A stretch of DNA of 64,000 nt from Alphaproteobacteria bacterium (GTDB lineage Bacteria; Pseudomonadota; Alphaproteobacteria; UBA9655): contig JABDDK010000001.1 in assembly GCA_013287665.1 (NCBI GenBank), positions 1-64,000 on the forward strand. Direction: 5' to 3'. This document shows, in pieces, positions 1 through 7,961 of this stretch; the stretch's first letter is position 1; every line of letters begins with the position of its first letter. A model generated the notes under the pieces. That model worked only from the letters and a program-made list of their open reading frames with translations, was not told the DNA's origin and ran no database searches. Both the position numbers and the translations under genes were made by a program.

Positions 1-1874
1 TCTCCCACTTCTTTGATTTTGCCGGCTGCAAGGTTGCGTAAGATCCGCCGCATGATTTTCCCAGACCTTGTTTTAGGTAAGCCGGGAACAATGTATATCT
101 TGTCAGGTTTTGCAATGGGACCAATATGTTCATTAACGAGTTGAATCAGTTCTTTTGCAATATTTTCATGAGCCTTTTGATCCGCCTTTAAGAGAACAAA
201 GGAACAGATCCCCTGGCCTTTGATGTCATCTGGAATGCCAACGACAGCGCTTTCGGCGACTTGATCATGGAAGTTGAGCGCACTTTCAATTTCCGCCGTC
301 CCAAGTCTGTGACCGGAGACGTTAATCACATCATCCATACGCCCCGTAATTGAATAGTAGCCATCACTGTCGCGACGGGCGCCATCTCCTGTTAAATAAA
401 CACCAGGGAAGGTTGAAAAATAGGTGATAAAGAAACGTCCCGGTGAATTAAAAACGCCGCGCATTTGACCTGGCCAAGACTCAAGCAATACGAGGCTTCC
501 TTCTCCAGGACCTTGAATTTCGTGCCCCTGATCATCATAGAGAGCGGGCTTAATCCCAAAAAAAGGTTTTGCAACAGTGCCAGGCTTTAATGGCATTGCG
601 CCGGGGAGGGGCGTCATCAGGATTCCCCCCGTTTCTGTTTGCCACCACGTATCAACAATGGGACACTGCCCATTACCAACAACATGATAATACCATTCCC
701 AGGCTTCAACGTTGAGGGGCTCTCCCACTGATCCGAGTATTCGGAGGGATTTTCGACTTGTACCTTTAACGTGAGCATCACCCTCTCGCATTAAGGCACG
801 AATAGCTGTGGGGGCTGTATAAAAGATATTCACTTGGTACTTATCGATAACTTCCCAAAAACGAGCTGGGGTAGGGTAGGTGGGGATTCCCTCAAACATA
901 AGGGTCGTTGCTCCATTGGCGAGAGGGCCATAAACAATATAGCTGTGACCCGTTACCCATCCGATATCAGCCGTACACCAATAAATATCTCCTTCATGAT
1001 AATCAAAGATATATTTATGAGTTAAGGCCGCATAGACAAGATACCCCCCGGAGGTATGCATAACCCCTTTGGGTAAGCCCGTAGAACCAGACGTATACAG
1101 GATAAAGAGAGGATCCTCAGCATTCATCTCTTCACAAGGACATTCTTTGGGCAAGTCTTTTGAGAGGTCCTCAAAAACAACATCTCGAGGGTCAAGGCCT
1201 GTCGCTTTTTTACCCATAACGAGTACTTTTTCTATAGTCTGTTTTGTAGTCAAAGTAAGCGCTTCATCAACGGTAGCTTTCAAAGGAATTTCCTTTTCGC
1301 CACGATGCCCAAAGTTGGTTGTTACAACCAACTTGCTCTCTGAATCATCAATGCGTGACGCTAAAGCCGAGGCTGAAAATCCAGCAAAAACAACAGAATG
1401 AATAGCCCCAATGCGGGCGCAAGCGAGGATTGCAAACGTGAGTTCAGGAATCATGGGCAAATAAATCGTGACCCGATCCCCTTTTTTAATCCCCAGCTTT
1501 TTCAATGCATTCGCAAAGAGACACACCTCTTCATACAGCTCACCATAGGTGATCTTACGAGCGTCCTTGGGATTGTTCCCTTCCCAGAGGATTGCTACTT
1601 GATCCTTCCGTTTTGGGAGGTGACGATCGACACAGTTATAACAAACGTTCAGAGAGCCATCTTCAAACCATTTGATGTGAAAATCTTTCTCATGAAAGGA
1701 CACATTCTTGACCTTAGTGAAGGGCTTTATCCAGTCAATAATTTTGGCTTTGTCCGCCCAAAATGTATCTGGATTTTCGATCGATTCCTTATACAGGCGG
1801 TCATACTTTTCTGCCGTAATATAGGCGTGTTTTTCGATTTCTGGTTTTATTGGATAAACGTGATTTTCTGACAT
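1..1874 (-). CDS. acs: Acetyl-CoA synthetase, C-terminus cut by window edge
   Basis: AMP-forming ligase that activates acetate to acetyl-CoA in the cytoplasm. Translating the minus strand from ATG 1874 gives 624 residues before the window ends. The protein begins [19 protein letters not shown], and the family is about 650 residues, so roughly 25 are missing. Visible motifs are the P-loop [14 protein letters not shown], the DTWWQTETG adenylation motif, the [13 protein letters not shown] hinge and the catalytic-lysine segment [11 protein letters not shown] near the cut end. An AGGGAA Shine-Dalgarno precedes the start. The MFS gene at 1891-3180 ends 16 bases upstream on the same strand, so the two are probably co-transcribed, which would fit uptake and activation of a short organic acid. 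An independent Pta/AckA route is encoded at 43588-46161. Confidence 0.97.
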   Translation of the reverse strand, partial: MSENHVYPIKPEIEKHAYITAEKYDRLYKESIENPDTFWADKAKIIDWIKPFTKVKNVSFHEKDFHIKWFEDGSLNVCYNCVDRHLPKRKDQVAILWEGNNPKDARKITYGELYEEVCLFANALKKLGIKKGDRVTIYLPMIPELTFAILACARIGAIHSVVFAGFSASALASRIDDSESKLVVTTNFGHRGEKEIPLKATVDEALTLTTKQTIEKVLVMGKKATGLDPRDVVFEDLSKDLPKECPCEEMNAEDPLFILYTSGSTGLPKGVMHTSGGYLVYAALTHKYIFDYHEGDIYWCTADIGWVTGHSYIVYGPLANGATTLMFEGIPTYPTPARFWEVIDKYQVNIFYTAPTAIRALMREGDAHVKGTSRKSLRILGSVGEPLNVEAWEWYYHVVGNGQCPIVDTWWQTETGGILMTPLPGAMPLKPGTVAKPFFGIKPALYDDQGHEIQGPGEGSLVLLESWPGQMRGVFNSPGRFFITYFSTFPGVYLTGDGARRDSDGYYSITGRMDDVINVSGHRLGTAEIESALNFHDQVAESAVVGIPDDIKGQGICSFVLLKADQKAHENIAKELIQLVNEHIGPIAKPDKIYIVPGLPKTRSGKIMRRILRNLAAGKIKEVG

Positions 1875-1890
1875 TGGGTTCCCTGTTTTT

Positions 1891-3180
1891 TTAGATTGTA
1901 TCTGTGGCTGGTTTATGGACTTTAAATCGAACGAGCACGCAAACCGTACTTGCAAAAGTCACTGTGCATGCGAGCATCAGATAATAAGCAACAGCGCTCA
2001 CTCCACCAGCATGCTCAATAAGCCACATGGATATCAGAGGGGCGACGCCGCCAAAGGCAATGGAGGTGAAGTTCCAACAGAAGGCAACGCTTGTTGCTCT
2101 TATGTTTGTTGGGAATGTTTCCGCCACAATCGGGTTTAATGTACCTTCAGTCATTCCAATAAATGCGCCAAGGAGCAAGGATGTGGCGAGGATCATCGAG
2201 GTAAAGCCACTTTGCAATGATTGGATAAAAGGCGTGACGATCAGGAAAATTCCGAGGGTCCCCAACAGGATAATATAGCGTTTATTGATTTTGTCCGACA
2301 GGTAACCAAATACCATTGTCGCAATCGTGTAGCTTACCATGGTCAGTAAATTATAGAATCCAGCAGTTCGGGAATCATAATTCAGAAAATCAATCATCAT
2401 GGTTTTTCCGAATATAAAAAAGACAAAAAATGAGATTTGGGTCGTGAGGAAAATCGCAAATAATCCAATCAGGGATTTTTTGTAATTACGGAAAAGTTCT
2501 GCAAGGGGATTACTGACAAGTTCATGTTTTTGTTGAACAATTAAGAAGTCTGGGCTTTCTAAAAGTTTACGCCTCATATAAAAAGCGAGGAAGCTTCCTA
2601 TCACACTGATAAAGAAGGGAATTCTCCAGGCATAGCTATGAATGGCTTCTTTATCGAACAAGGATTCAACAATAAAGATTGTGCAAGCGCTCAATACAAG
2701 TCCCGTCCCAACACCCGTCAAAGCAAAGGATCCAAAAAAGCCGCGTTTGTTTTGAGGCACGGATTCATACAAATAGACACATGATGCGCCAAATTCTCCT
2801 CCCAAAGCAACACCTTGAATAATCCGGAGAAAGACTAAGATAATGGGCGCCATAAGTCCAATACTCTGATAGGTCGGCAAGAAGCCCATGCAGAGTGTAG
2901 GAACGGACATCATCAAGATGGTGAGGGTCAACATTTTCTTGCGGCTATACTTATCACCGATATAGCCAAATATGATCCCCCCAAGCGGTCTCGCGGCAAG
3001 GCCGGCAGCAAAGGTTGAAAATGTCAGAATGATAGAAACAAAGTTATCTTCCATTGGGAAAAACAGAGTGCTAATCACCATCGAAAAATAGGCGTAGAGA
3101 GAGTATTCGTACCACTCAAGGACGTTTCCTATCGAAGAGGAAATGATTGATGTAACAACGTTCTTGTTGGTGGTATCCAT
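1891..3180 (-). CDS. MFS transporter, metabolite:H+ symporter (MHS/ProP-like)
   Basis: A 429-residue inner-membrane symporter with about 12 hydrophobic segments. The N-terminal [15 protein letters not shown] and the loop-2/3 motif [13 protein letters not shown] are typical of the metabolite:H+ symporter subfamily (ProP, KgtP, ShiA and dicarboxylate carriers). The [10 protein letters not shown] stretch is also a subfamily hallmark. The substrate cannot be read from sequence; linkage to acs directly downstream suggests a monocarboxylate or dicarboxylate. The Shine-Dalgarno before this start is weak (GACAG region), but the N-terminus aligns well with family members. It is transcribed divergently from the methyltransferase at 3302. 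Confidence 0.93.
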   Translation of the reverse strand: MDTTNKNVVTSIISSSIGNVLEWYEYSLYAYFSMVISTLFFPMEDNFVSIILTFSTFAAGLAARPLGGIIFGYIGDKYSRKKMLTLTILMMSVPTLCMGFLPTYQSIGLMAPIILVFLRIIQGVALGGEFGASCVYLYESVPQNKRGFFGSFALTGVGTGLVLSACTIFIVESLFDKEAIHSYAWRIPFFISVIGSFLAFYMRRKLLESPDFLIVQQKHELVSNPLAELFRNYKKSLIGLFAIFLTTQISFFVFFIFGKTMMIDFLNYDSRTAGFYNLLTMVSYTIATMVFGYLSDKINKRYIILLGTLGIFLIVTPFIQSLQSGFTSMILATSLLLGAFIGMTEGTLNPIVAETFPTNIRATSVAFCWNFTSIAFGGVAPLISMWLIEHAGGVSAVAYYLMLACTVTFASTVCVLVRFKVHKPATDTI

Positions 3181-3247
3181 TTTTCTGTCTAAATATGTGT
3201 ATCGAGGTGAGAAAGTCTACACGGTTGTAGGCTTCGGTCAAGAGTGT

Positions 3248-3275
3248 TTGACATTTGCACAGCCTGCATTAATAT
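3248..3275 (+). promoter_or_regulatory. Predicted sigma70-type promoter for the 3302 methyltransferase
   Basis: A perfect TTGACA at 3248-3253 is followed by a 16-base spacer and TAATAT (4 of 6 to consensus) at 3270-3275. Transcription would start near 3282, about 20 bases before the ATG at 3302. The AAGGAG ribosome site at 3292-3297 lies inside that short leader. This supports 3302 rather than the upstream in-frame start at 3143, which would overlap the divergent MFS gene. Confidence 0.55.
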
Positions 3276-3301
3276 TCCCAGAAGAAACCCAAAGGAGTCT
3301 A

Positions 3302-4063
3302 ATGTCTCAAACAAAGCCAAAAATTAATACCACTCGGTTAGTGCTGACAAAGATTAGAGAAGGCGATTATCTCCACGCGGGTGAAGAGGAAGCCATTGAT
3401 ATGGTTCTGAAAAAGGTTCTCACTCTTGATCGGAAACTACCCGCTAAAGCCGCTTTAGATGTGGGGAGTGGGTTAGGAGGAACGGCAAATTATTTCTATC
3501 AGCAAGGGTTTAAAGATATACAAGGAATTGACCTCGATCCTGCTGCAATTGCGTATACAAAGGTAAAATATCCCCACATTTCCTTTACAGAATCGAATGC
3601 GCTAGAGCTTGATAAACTTTATCCTTCACCATCGTTTTCATTGATCTATTTGTTTAATGTTATTTACGCCATTCAAGACAAGGCAACGCTCATAAAGAAA
3701 TTATCAGCTCTCACAGTGCAGAATGGAATCTTGGTTCTCTTTGATTATGCCGAGGGAAAAAGAAGGACTGATTTTCCAATAATTGATAAAGAAAATACAG
3801 CTATTTATCCTCTTCAAATAGATGACATTAAGAAAGACTTAGATGCAGCAGGTTGGAAAATTATAGATATAAACGATTTAACGCAAAACTATATTGTTTG
3901 GTATCAAGGCTTAGTGAGGAAAATAAACAATCCATCTTCACAGGTTGTGAGCGAATTCTCGCAAGCAGAACTGTCGCAAGTCAATAAAATGTATTCCTAT
4001 CTCTTAGACCTTTTAGAGAAGGGTGATCTGGGGGGTGTTGTGATCTATGCTACCAAGAAATAA
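3302..4063 (+). CDS. Class I SAM-dependent methyltransferase
   Basis: A 253-residue cytoplasmic methyltransferase. The start is ATG 3302 because AAGGAG sits four bases upstream and a good promoter ends just before it. Motif I is ALDVGSGLGG (residues 51-60), with an acidic IDLDP loop after it and a post-motif LIYLFNVIY segment. The N-terminal GDYLHAGEEEAIDMVL is a feature I associate with small-molecule methyltransferases of the phosphoethanolamine/sarcosine N-methyltransferase type, but the substrate is unknown. It lies upstream of the putative prenyltransferase locus and may or may not belong to it. Confidence 0.82.
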   Translation: MSQTKPKINTTRLVLTKIREGDYLHAGEEEAIDMVLKKVLTLDRKLPAKAALDVGSGLGGTANYFYQQGFKDIQGIDLDPAAIAYTKVKYPHISFTESNALELDKLYPSPSFSLIYLFNVIYAIQDKATLIKKLSALTVQNGILVLFDYAEGKRRTDFPIIDKENTAIYPLQIDDIKKDLDAAGWKIIDINDLTQNYIVWYQGLVRKINNPSSQVVSEFSQAELSQVNKMYSYLLDLLEKGDLGGVVIYATKK

Positions 4064-4489
4064 GGAAGTTCATGTTCTTCATGTCCACTCAAGAGTCTAA
4101 AAAATTATAGAACTCCTTATCGGAAGGTGCCTGTCGTTGTTGTGATTATTTCCTTCTTTATTCCTACTCCTTCTTAGAATAAAATGGTGTTGCAACACCG
4201 CAGCCTAGGGAAGATCAGGGTAGTATTGACGCTCCCCTCCTGCTTTGTACGGGTTTTGCCATTTAGGAAAATCTCGGGGTATTGCGCGCTTTAGACCTCC
4301 CCGAAATTCGCATTTAAAAAGCTCATTCCGTTCGTGATACTTTGAGACCTCCACACATCCATGCTTCCTTCTCAACTTATCGAACTCAAGATGCCACAAA
4401 TATGCAATCCGTCAATACGTGGGGGCTCATATGGGCAAACAAACAGTATTCAGTGTTCAGTATTCAGTATTCAGAAAAGGCACCTTCAC
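4064..4489. other. Gene-free gap of about 425 bp
   Basis: No convincing gene was seen. A 64-codon minus-strand frame (4205-4399) contains a short stretch, LKRAIPRDFPKWQ, that resembles the N-terminus of IS5-type transposases, so this may be worn insertion-sequence debris; the match is too short to assert. A heptamer tandem repeat lies at 4444-4474. No hairpin followed by a T run was found for either flanking gene. Confidence 0.5.
4444..4474. repeat. Heptamer tandem repeat (CAGTATT)n
   Basis: Four consecutive 7-base units, CAGTATT, CAGTGTT, CAGTATT and CAGTATT, followed by a final CAG. It lies 16 bases beyond the stop codon of the 4490-5212 gene, in the gap between convergent genes. Confidence 0.85.
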
Positions 4490-5212
4490 CTATGCGACTT
4501 TTGTTTTCGCTGAATCAGTATCAATATTAGGCAGAAACTTTAAAGAATTATGTGTTTCGATCTTCTTTACGACTGAATCAAACATTGAATGGAAGATTGC
4601 ATAAATATAATCGACTAAAGCAATTGCTTTTTCTTTTTCTTGAGGTGTAAACTTAATCGTATGAAGCAGTTGCTCACCTTCTTCCTCATACATAGCGTGC
4701 TCATTTTCAGCATCGCAGTGGGTTTTTGAGAAATACTTTAATTTTTCTCCGTAACCCATATCATAAATATAGGATGTGATTTCCTTGGAAAAAATTTGAC
4801 TTGTTGACTCGAGAGTTAGCAACACGACTGTTCGCAGTTGATCGCTTTCAGCTTTGATCATCTCAGCCATAATCGTATATGAGGCATCTCGTATATCCGA
4901 ACAATCAGGCCCGTAAAGCCAATCAATCGTTAGCTGCTCTGCATCGAACATCACGCTAAGGTCCTGCATGAACCAACTCTCATGTCCAGAGTCTTCCTGC
5001 ATGTGATGATAAGCAAACTCTTTTAACTTAGGATCTTTTGTTAAGATCTCATTAAGGCGGAGAATGTCTTGAAAAGTCATGACCCAAAAAGCTCCGTATG
5101 GTGCAAATCCCATCGTCTGATGAAGAGGAAGCCTCTTTCTGAGATGAGTGAAAAGAGCGCCCTGAGCAAATATTTCCTGTTTAGTCGCAATGTATTCTTG
5201 AATCGTCTTCAT
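4490..5212 (-). CDS. Heme-oxygenase-like iron-dependent (HDO/PqqC/TenA-fold) enzyme
   Basis: A 240-residue all-helical protein that looks like an iron-containing redox enzyme of the heme-oxygenase-like superfamily. Metal-ligand candidates are in the right order: H70, E73/D74 and H77 in HHMQEDSGHE, E135 in LLTLESTS, and H165, D167 and H172 in HCDAENEH. Superfamily members carry out PQQ maturation, fatty-acid decarboxylation, N-oxygenation or CADD-type pABA formation, so the reaction here is undetermined. The start is well supported by GGGGAGG five bases before ATG 5212. It is divergent from the prenyltransferase at 5680, with about 467 bases between them, and could be a tailoring enzyme of that locus. 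Confidence 0.72.
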   Translation of the reverse strand: MKTIQEYIATKQEIFAQGALFTHLRKRLPLHQTMGFAPYGAFWVMTFQDILRLNEILTKDPKLKEFAYHHMQEDSGHESWFMQDLSVMFDAEQLTIDWLYGPDCSDIRDASYTIMAEMIKAESDQLRTVVLLTLESTSQIFSKEITSYIYDMGYGEKLKYFSKTHCDAENEHAMYEEEGEQLLHTIKFTPQEKEKAIALVDYIYAIFHSMFDSVVKKIETHNSLKFLPNIDTDSAKTKVA

Positions 5213-5589
5213 GATATCCTCCCCGTCATTTGGCTGAATAGATTTTCAATAAATTATTTTTGTATATTTCATATATAATTTTTAATTATGCATAAGGAAT
5301 TTTATTTATCCTAACTCTCACCTTAAACTGAGGAAAGAGATGATGTCAATAATCACTGTTTCTTATCAAAAATACCTTCGTCATCTTTATAGGGTCTTGC
5401 TTTTGGCCGACAACGATTCTTACATAAATCTTTTCCTGGCAGTCTATCCGATTTGAGTCCATTTTTCTTTGTAAAAATGAGGGGGGCGCATTCCTGTATA
5501 TTTTTCTAGCCTTTTTTATTTTTATTCCATAACACCTTGTATTCACATAAAAAAATCTAATCAAAAAAATAGGATTTACAAATCATTTT
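5213..5589. other. AT-rich divergent intergenic region
   Basis: Separates the divergent iron enzyme and prenyltransferase genes. A 72-codon minus-strand frame inside it has biased composition and no recognisable domain, and I do not call it. The region must hold the promoter of the 4490-5212 gene, but no clear -35/-10 pair stood out. The structured element at 5590-5663 follows. Confidence 0.45.
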
Positions 5590-5663
5590 TTAGTGCTAAC
5601 ATCAATTAAGTCTTAGGTCAAAAAATCTATAAAAAAGAGGACCTAGACTCTATGCAGCACTAA
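5590..5663 (+). promoter_or_regulatory. Two-tier inverted repeat ahead of the prenyltransferase gene
   Basis: Outer arms TTAGTGCT (5590-5597) and AGCACTAA (5656-5663) are perfectly complementary. Inside them AGTCTTAGGTC (5609-5619) pairs with GACCTAGACT (5640-5649) with one bulged T. The central loop is A-rich and contains TATAAA. The GGGAG ribosome site lies seven bases after the outer arm. This could be a folded mRNA leader, or a DNA operator straddling a -10 element. The pairing is seen directly; the function is inferred. Confidence 0.6.
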
Positions 5664-5679
5664 TAAATAGGGAGAATTT

Positions 5680-6852
5680 ATGTGGGTATGCTACAAATCT
5701 ATTACTTTTCTCATTCTTCTTAATTTAGTTTTTGTTATGAATCAGATAGCAACAAGCGCTCCAATGGGAGCACGTTCAAGCATAGCACCTGAAAATTCAT
5801 CTAAAGTTACTCTAGGATCTTTAGGAAAAGAGAAATTAGAGCGAATATACAAGGTCATCGGACAGGAAAACAACTTTAAGGAAGCAGCTCAAATATTTGA
5901 TTTGATGAGTGGTCCTTGGGCTGATTATAGTCGTGATGTAAAGTGGGAGAACAGCATAACAGACGACATTTCTCCTTTTGAGTTTTCAGTTGTATTTAGA
6001 GGCAGCGAAACAACACCTATTGTAAGGTTTTTAATTGAGCCGCAAGAGTTTCCTTTAAATATACAATCAAACTGGAAGGCGGGACTCGCATTAAAGGAGA
6101 AATTAAAGACTTTACCTAGTGTAGATGTATCAAAGCTTGATAAGATACTAAATATTTTTTCCCCCCCAACAGCGCAGAATATAGAATCTCACTTTTCAAT
6201 ATGGTATGCCACAATTTTAGAACCTAACAAGCCACTCATAAAAGTATATTTAAACCCACAAATTCAAGGAGAGGAAAAAACTCAAGAGCTTGTAAAAAAG
6301 GCATTTTCCACCTTAAATTCAGAATATGCTTGGAAGTTTGTTTCAGATCGCGTTTATTCAAGCAAAAATCCATCGAAGATTCTCTACTTTTCTTTAGACT
6401 TATTAAGCGGTGATAAAGCTCGAACGAAAGTTTACATGGCGAGTAAATCTCTGAAGGATGTAGAAGCTAAGCTTCAAGGATGTCTTAATTATGTTTCAGG
6501 ATCTGCATCGAAGTGGGTAAAGACTCTCACAAACAAAGACGTTTTTGATAAAAAGCCAATCCAAATTACTTATAATTTTACATCAGAACATGATCGACCT
6601 GGCCCAACAATTCATATCCCTGTTCGCTCCTATACAGAAAATGACGAAAAGGCTGTGGAGAGACTGAATGACTTCTTATCACCGGAACAAATCAAAACCT
6701 TAAAGGCAATTATTACTGCGATTTCTGGATCGTCTTTAAAAGATGAGAAGGCTTTGACGTATGTCTCTTTCCGTCCATCAGCTGAGGGTCAGTTGGATGT
6801 TTATTGCTATATTGCACCTTGTATTTATAACAAAAAGGAAAGTAAAAAATAA
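5680..6852 (+). CDS. DMATS-type (ABBA) aromatic prenyltransferase with N-terminal signal-like segment
   Basis: A 390-residue protein resembling tryptophan/indole dimethylallyltransferases, which transfer a prenyl group from DMAPP to an aromatic acceptor. Family features in order: the SPFEFS motif with candidate catalytic Glu101, VRFLIEP (115-121), IKVYLNPQ (187-194), ARTKVYMAS (247-255), a segment HIPVRSYTENDE (312-323), and TYVSFRP...LDVYCYIAP (360-380). The repeated KVY and YxxR strands are the diphosphate-binding and tyrosine-shield positions of the fold. Length matches bacterial members. Oddly, residues 1-27 look like a Sec signal peptide (a Lys, a hydrophobic run, then ATSA), while known relatives are cytoplasmic. 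GGGAG before ATG 5680 supports this start. Cupin, ligase and transporter genes follow on the same strand. Confidence 0.8.
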   Translation: MWVCYKSITFLILLNLVFVMNQIATSAPMGARSSIAPENSSKVTLGSLGKEKLERIYKVIGQENNFKEAAQIFDLMSGPWADYSRDVKWENSITDDISPFEFSVVFRGSETTPIVRFLIEPQEFPLNIQSNWKAGLALKEKLKTLPSVDVSKLDKILNIFSPPTAQNIESHFSIWYATILEPNKPLIKVYLNPQIQGEEKTQELVKKAFSTLNSEYAWKFVSDRVYSSKNPSKILYFSLDLLSGDKARTKVYMASKSLKDVEAKLQGCLNYVSGSASKWVKTLTNKDVFDKKPIQITYNFTSEHDRPGPTIHIPVRSYTENDEKAVERLNDFLSPEQIKTLKAIITAISGSSLKDEKALTYVSFRPSAEGQLDVYCYIAPCIYNKKESKK

Positions 6853-6886
6853 TGTGTATGCTGACACATTAGAAGAGGAGAGGATC

Positions 6887-7363
6887 ATGACAAGTAACAC
6901 TTTAAAGAAAGAGGAGGCTGATGTTAATAGCACGGAACTTAAAGAAGTTACGGTTATTGCTCGAGATGACATTCCAGCTATTCATTCAATTACGCAAAAT
7001 GGAGTCGTCCATAATTTAGGGGAACTCCGCGATTTCGGGTGGCATGAAACCTTAAAGGAATTCATGCCGAGTGCTAAACTGCTTTCATTTAGTTGGGTTA
7101 GTCTTAAGCCTGGCGATCGTTTATTGCCTCACAAACATCCTATGAAAGGTATGATTATCATTGTTAAAGGAAGTGCACGGCTTACGGGGCAAATAAATAT
7201 GATTCTTAAAGAAGGCGATATCGTCATTACTCCTCCTAATTGTAGCCACGGCTTTGATGCACTAGATGAAGTGTCTTATGGCTTGTCGATCCAATTTGAA
7301 GAAGGAATCTATACTGATCCCGAAAACGCTCGCGTTAAATTTCTTGAAGATGAGAAAAGTTAA
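6887..7363 (+). CDS. Cupin-domain protein A
   Basis: A 158-residue single-domain cupin. The start is ATG 6887, preceded by GAAGAGGAGAGG; longer in-frame starts run back into the prenyltransferase gene and lack a ribosome site. Metal-site candidates are H82 and H84 in LPHKHPMKG and H121 in NCSHGF. The usual glutamate of cupin motif 1 is absent. The second motif, LKEGDIVITPPNCSHG, is well formed. The family includes dioxygenases, isomerases, cyclases and non-catalytic sensors, so the reaction is unknown. It is 34 bases downstream of the prenyltransferase, and its stop overlaps the next start (TAATG), implying translational coupling with cupin B. Confidence 0.85.
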   Translation: MTSNTLKKEEADVNSTELKEVTVIARDDIPAIHSITQNGVVHNLGELRDFGWHETLKEFMPSAKLLSFSWVSLKPGDRLLPHKHPMKGMIIIVKGSARLTGQINMILKEGDIVITPPNCSHGFDALDEVSYGLSIQFEEGIYTDPENARVKFLEDEKS

Positions 7364-7749
7364 TGACCACGATTGCGGGGCAAAAAATTATTCCAGATCC
7401 AGCACAAAAGGTCTGTATTGTTGGTCGAAATGAGATTCCGCCTCTTGCGCTTCCTTATGGTGATTTGCGTCTATTTAATGCCAATGAGGAAATGGGTAAT
7501 ATTCTTCCGCCCTCATCCGATTTTTCGATAGCTTGGGCAAGCTTAGATGAAGGTGACAAAGTTCCACCCCATACCCATGACGTAACGACTCTTTTAATCA
7601 TCTACAAAGGATCGGGCCGTTTGCTTGTTGAAGATGGGCGAGAATTTTTTGAAGGCGACTGTGTTTTGATTCCAGCCTTTTGTGAAGCAGGTTTTATCGC
7701 GGGACCTGGCGGGTGTCATGGAATTTCTATTGAGGTTGGTAAAAGGTAG
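7363..7749 (+). CDS. Cupin-domain protein B
   Basis: A 128-residue cupin coupled to cupin A through a TAATG overlap. Motif 1 has the His pair H70 and H72 in VPPHTHDVTTL but no glutamate. Motif 2, FEGDCVLIPAFCEAGF, has Glu-Ala where the third metal His normally sits. The metal site is therefore reduced compared with cupin A, and this copy may be structural or a partner in a heteromer. Sequence similarity between A and B is limited to the cupin core. The product is unassigned. Confidence 0.83.
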   Translation: MTTIAGQKIIPDPAQKVCIVGRNEIPPLALPYGDLRLFNANEEMGNILPPSSDFSIAWASLDEGDKVPPHTHDVTTLLIIYKGSGRLLVEDGREFFEGDCVLIPAFCEAGFIAGPGGCHGISIEVGKR

Positions 7750-7757
7750 AAAATGAT

Positions 7758-7931
7758 TACCTCTCCCCTGCGTGGGAGAGGTCGCCCCTTGGGGCGGGTG
7801 AGGGGGCGGTTAACACAAATGCGGACAGAAATTATGTTAAAGATCCTTACTAATAATCAGAGAGTTTTACTGAAACTACGGCCCCCTCACCCGACCCTGC
7901 GGGTCGACCTCTCCCACAGGGGGAGAGGTGA
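7758..7931. repeat. Palindromic intergenic repeat, copy 1
   Basis: Each end is itself a hairpin (ACCTCTCCC...GGGAGAGGT), and the two ends are inverted relative to each other. The left inner arm reads GTCGCCCCTTGGGGCGGGTG and the right mirrors it with GGGTCGACCTC. The middle is unrelated sequence. It sits between cupin B and the ligase gene. It matches the elements at 13238, 23263, 52728 and 62259, and a half copy at 55780. Confidence 0.85.
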
Positions 7932-7961
7932 GGGTACTTCACGATTTTTAGGGGGTGGCCT

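Noticed and set aside
3143-3301. In-frame N-terminal extension of the methyltransferase.
   Set aside because: It overlaps the divergent MFS gene, and promoter plus ribosome site lie inside it.
4205-4399. A 64-codon minus-strand frame with an IS5-transposase-like string (LKRAIPRDFPKWQ).
   Set aside because: The similarity covers little more than a dozen residues and there are no inverted repeats or other transposase parts; kept only as a note in the gap entry.
5346-5564. A 72-codon minus-strand frame in the AT-rich divergent region.
   Set aside because: Composition follows the AT-rich background, no ribosome site or domain is seen, and it lies where promoters are expected.
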